The notes under the pieces are model-generated. The model did not search any database, was not told the DNA's origin, and was given only the letters and a program-made list of their open reading frames with translations. This document shows, in pieces, positions 60,870-64,000 of a DNA stretch of 64,000 nucleotides. This DNA is from Ricinus communis (Eukaryota > Streptophyta > Magnoliopsida > Malpighiales > Euphorbiaceae): assembly GCF_019578655.1 (NCBI RefSeq), contig NC_063265.1, forward strand, positions 20,942,285-21,006,284, written 5' to 3'. Every line of letters starts with the position of its first letter. Position 1 is the stretch's first letter. A program made the translations under genes and the position numbers.

Positions 60870-61065
60870 TAAAATCAATAAAAATTTGCCAATGTCTATA
60901 AAAGTCATAAATGTAAATAAAAAATTTCAAAATAAAGTATGTAAAAGTCATTAATACATTCATAAACTCTATAAAAGTTATTAAAAGTCTTTAAACTCTA
61001 CAAAAGTTATCACTTAAAAAAGTCTACAAATACATTTAAAAGTCTTAATTGAATACAACCCCTTA

Positions 61066-62620
61066 AGGTGTTTTCAATAATAATTTTAAGAGACTCCCTA
61101 AAAATTATGAAGTTTTCAATATTGACTTTAAAAACTTTAGAAAAGGCTTATAAAAAAAGACTTTAAAAAAGGCTATAAAAATTATGAGTATTCAATTACA
61201 ACTTTTATAAAAATCAATATAAGTAAATTGGTATTCAAAATGTCACTGCCTTTTTAGATTTAAACTTTTATATATTTTGAATGATTTTTTATGTAGATAT
61301 AAATAAATAAAAAAATTCAAGAGTTCGCTTTCACTTCCACTCAAGATTTTAATAATTTTTCTTTTGAAAATTTATCTCTCTATTTCTCAATATTCTCCTA
61401 CACCTATGTTATCATTCTTCTTTACTGTATTCTCCATATTAAGAAAAATAAGAGATTGATTGAAACTCAAAAGTTTAAAATTACTCATTATAATAATATT
61501 TTCTTAAACTCATAAATATGAAAAAAATTAACCAAAAGTATGAGTCTCAAATGAAAAGTTTAGTGATTTTTGAAGGATTATTTTGAGTAAACAACCACGA
61601 TATAGACTTCTAGTTGGGTAAACCAAAAAAAAAAATATCCCATAGTTTATCACTTTTATATTTTAGAGGATAAAAGTATTTTTTAATCAAAGGAGTAACA
61701 TGTTATTTTATTTTCTTTTAACACTTTTAGATAGACGCGTGTTTTCTTATTTTTTATAATAAATATTAATAAGAATATATTTTTGATAAAATACTTTTAA
61801 GTAATTTAGTATTTGACTAAATAACTTATGATTATAATAAATTTTTATAACATATATATTTTAATTTTTAATGAAATTTGAAAGACTTTTTCAAAACCAA
61901 ATTTTAATATATTTATTTACTGCACTAGTGATGCTTCAAGTTAATAACATGCAAAAATAGATAAAATAGATAAAAACATAAATGTATACTTAATAAAGAT
62001 TTAATTATAAATTAAATCTTAAACTTTATACTTTTTAACAATGTTATCCAATTGTTTTAAAATTTTAAAATAAATATACATTTTTTTAATTTGTGATGAC
62101 AATTGTTACTTTTTGATGACAATTTTTAAAATTTTAAGGTAAAAAAGATGATATAGAAAGTCGATTATGTTTACTAAAAAATGACAATTATGAATTAGCA
62201 AAAATAGTTTTTCTAGACTTAATAATATAAAGATTAAAAATTTCACATTTGTACATTCTATCATATATTTTACATCTAAATGTAACAAATTTTTTATTAG
62301 CTCACTAATTTTTATATTAGCAAGCAAAATGGACTTGATACGTTATATTTTTTATTATAAAATTTCAAAAATTATTCTCAAGAAATATTTTTAAAAATAA
62401 ATTGAAAGTATAAGTACTTTAAAATAATTAAATAAATTTATTAATAAGTGTAAAATTCAAGATTTAATTAGCAATTAGGTCCTTAATAAACGCTAAAAAG
62501 AATACATGGTACTCTTTTGAAACAAAAAATATCTATGTACCTTAAGTGTAAAGTGCAAAATCACAAGGTAGTTTTTGAACTTTGCCCTAGATTTTATTAT
62601 AGATATTACTTGAATAATTA
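61066..62620. other. AT-rich intergenic region
   Basis: No gene is supported. 61070-61260 shows repeated AGACTTTAAAAAAGGCTATAAAA wording that resembles the subterminal parts of Harbinger-type MITEs. The minus-strand frame at 62106-62327 is low-complexity. Confidence 0.35.
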
Positions 62621-62626
62621 TTTTTA

Positions 62627-62944
62627 GAAAAAACTTCAGTGAACTACTGTGTGGTCTAACGTATGTTCACTTTAGGGTATGTGATTTGTTTTTTGTCATA
62701 TTAGTACTCTATAAATATGATAGTTAACAAATAATGTCAAATTGCATAACATCGTTAAAAGATTCCGACGTGGCTAACCATTGTTCTTCCAACTGTCACG
62801 TCAACACTTGTTAATGTCGTTGTGCAATTTGACTGTTATTTACTAACGGTCATTACTGGCAAGATACTAAAGCGACAAAAAACAAACCGTAGACCCTAAA
62901 GTAAAAATACTTTAGATCACAAAGTAGTTTACTAAAGTTTTCTC
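62627..62944. mobile_element. Fold-back MITE with 9-bp target duplication
   Basis: The left end GAAAAAACTTCAGTGAACTA (62627 on) and the reversed right end GAGAAAACTTTAGTAAACTA form long inverted repeats of about 130 bp (shared words CTTTAGGGT, TTTGTTTTTTGTC, GTCAAATTGCA), so almost the whole 318-bp element is an imperfect palindrome. The flanks TTATTTTTA (62618-62626) and TTGTTTTTA (62945-62953) match at 8 of 9 positions, a Mutator-type target duplication. Confidence 0.75.
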
Positions 62945-63289
62945 TTGTTTTTATTAGTAAGAGATGATTGTTGTCGGTTTAGATATTCAATAAATAGATA
63001 ATGCATAAAAATAACGAATATGAAATGAATTTAGTAATTTGGTGGGAGATAAATTATGATATGATTATTTTTTTTAAAAAAAAATATTGTTTTTGATAAA
63101 AATATAATATTCATACTGTGAGATAGAAAATTTAAATGAATCTGAATTTGAAATAATAATAAAATAAAGTGTGTTACTTATGTATGGGTTGCAGATAATA
63201 TTATGTGAAAAAAATACTTGAAGTAAACATAGAAAAAGAAGAAGAAGATAAAAATAGAGTATAATGGTAAGTTTTATTTTTAAATGTTT

Positions 63290-63461
63290 CAATAGTAAAG
63301 AAATAATAGTCTATCAACATTTAATAAAAATCTATCGATGTCTATAAAAATTTTTTAAGTAAAATATGTACAAGTTATTTATAAATGTATAAACTCTATA
63401 AAAGCCATTAAAAGTTCATGTTTTAAAAAAAATTATAAATTAATTAGATACACCATTGTTA
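63290..63461. repeat. Fragment related to the Harbinger right end
   Basis: Shares TCTATAAAA, AAGTAAAATATGTA and ATAAACTCTATAAAAG blocks, in the same order, with 60890-60990. It ends GATACACCATTG followed by TTA (63459-63461), parallel to GAATACAACCCC and TTA at 61051-61065. It is probably the right part of a related non-autonomous element. Confidence 0.45.
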
Positions 63462-64000
63462 GTTATTTATTCAAATTTATTTCAAGTGTTTGCCAATGAT
63501 TGTGGCATTCACGCATCAAACAACTGTTAATGTAGGATCTATAAATAACAAAACTCTAAGTTAAGATGCGAATTGTACCATAGTTGGGTCCAAGGGCCAA
63601 TTCATTTAGCCTATCATTTATTTTATTCGTTTTCTTTCTTTTCTTTTTCCATTCAAATACCAATGTGGCATATAAGAATTTAGTTAGGCTTAGCAGGGGG
63701 TCGGTTCATAACCTGAACTAACTAGAATTAGACCAGTTAAAATCAGAATCAAAATGGGTTAAATTTAGAACTGAGTTAGAATAGAACCATCAAATCCTAA
63801 ACCGAAATTGACAATTCTAGTTATGACTCGTAAAAAAAAAAAATTATTTATAAATTTTAACTATATAAATATACGTTTTATTTATTATCTTTTTCTAGAA
63901 TTATTCATTATCTAGAACTTTTATTTCTTTACACATTTCTATATATTATTTATTATCTAGAGTTATCTTTTTCTAAATATTATTATCTTTTTCTAGAACT
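63462..64000. other. Intergenic sequence to the window edge
   Basis: AT-rich with no gene. 63690-63830 contains repeated TTAGAA/CAGTTAAAATCAGAATC wording. The end repeats TTATTATCTTTTTCTAGAA at about 63883 and 63981, and a TTATTATCTAGA-type word at about 63946. Confidence 0.4.

Larger units (their letters stand above)
56915..61062 (+). mobile_element. PIF/Harbinger transposon, rearranged
   Basis: Carries both parts typical of plant PIF/Harbinger elements: a Myb/SANT-like DNA-binding ORF (56915 to about 57240, possibly to 57990) and a DDE transposase (split; see separate entries). The right end is probably at 61062: GAATACAACCCC followed by TTA, which matches the TIR style and 3-bp TTA/TAA target of this superfamily. 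A copia remnant is inserted inside. I did not find the left end. Many stops make it inactive. Confidence 0.7.

Noticed and set aside
1..64000. CRISPR arrays, operons, bacterial-type defence systems or a biosynthetic gene cluster
   Set aside because: The window is plant nuclear DNA; repeats are transposon-derived, and the five host genes serve unrelated pathways.

Overview
This is an AT-rich nuclear window from a flowering plant. Split genes with GT-AG introns, a plastid lycopene beta-cyclase, a plant NADPH oxidase and plant-specific retroelements (Cassandra, Ty3/gypsy, Ty1/copia, PIF/Harbinger) all point that way. The protein sequences read as a core eudicot. A member of the Malpighiales (castor-bean-like) would fit the composition, but the sequence alone does not prove it.

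Five host genes can be read in full. (1) LCYB, lycopene beta-cyclase, + strand, an intronless CDS at 5970-7514 with a probable intron and short upstream ORF in its leader. (2) P5CR, pyrroline-5-carboxylate reductase, - strand, seven exons within 21908-27127, 275 aa. (3) A class I SAM-dependent methyltransferase of the embryonic-abundant-protein-like family, - strand, two exons within 31157-32211, 265 aa. (4) RBOH, a respiratory burst NADPH oxidase, + strand, thirteen coding exons within 41593-47931, 742 aa, with one GC-AG intron. (5) The mitochondrial ATP synthase gamma subunit, - strand, nine exons within 50928-54436, 326 aa. I joined the exons by hand; every junction keeps frame and restores family-conserved residues. 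The genes serve unrelated functions (carotenoids, proline, methylation, reactive oxygen, respiration) and form no cluster.

The rest is mostly transposon debris. 1-2688 is the 3' part of a decayed Ty3/gypsy element with its LTR, followed directly by a fold-back element. 8668-17216 is a decayed DUF1985-acidic linker-Ulp1 protease gene of the type carried by plant transposons. It is interrupted by a MITE (11579-12113) and by a rearranged tandem array of Cassandra elements (12959-15272), whose LTRs carry a 5S rRNA-like domain. 48110-50310 holds two halves of a LINE-type RNase H domain pulled apart by an insertion. 56915-61062 is a PIF/Harbinger transposon (Myb/SANT ORF plus transposase) with part of the transposase inverted and a small Ty1/copia remnant nested inside. 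Several fold-back or MULE-like non-autonomous elements are visible from their inverted ends, four of them with 9-bp target-duplication candidates.

I did not find a convincing new biological system. The most unusual items are the scrambled Cassandra/5S array with its 26-bp perfect palindrome, the inverted, copia-split Harbinger transposase, a two-copy MITE family with candidate 9-bp duplications, the GC-AG intron of RBOH, and the LCYB leader uORF.
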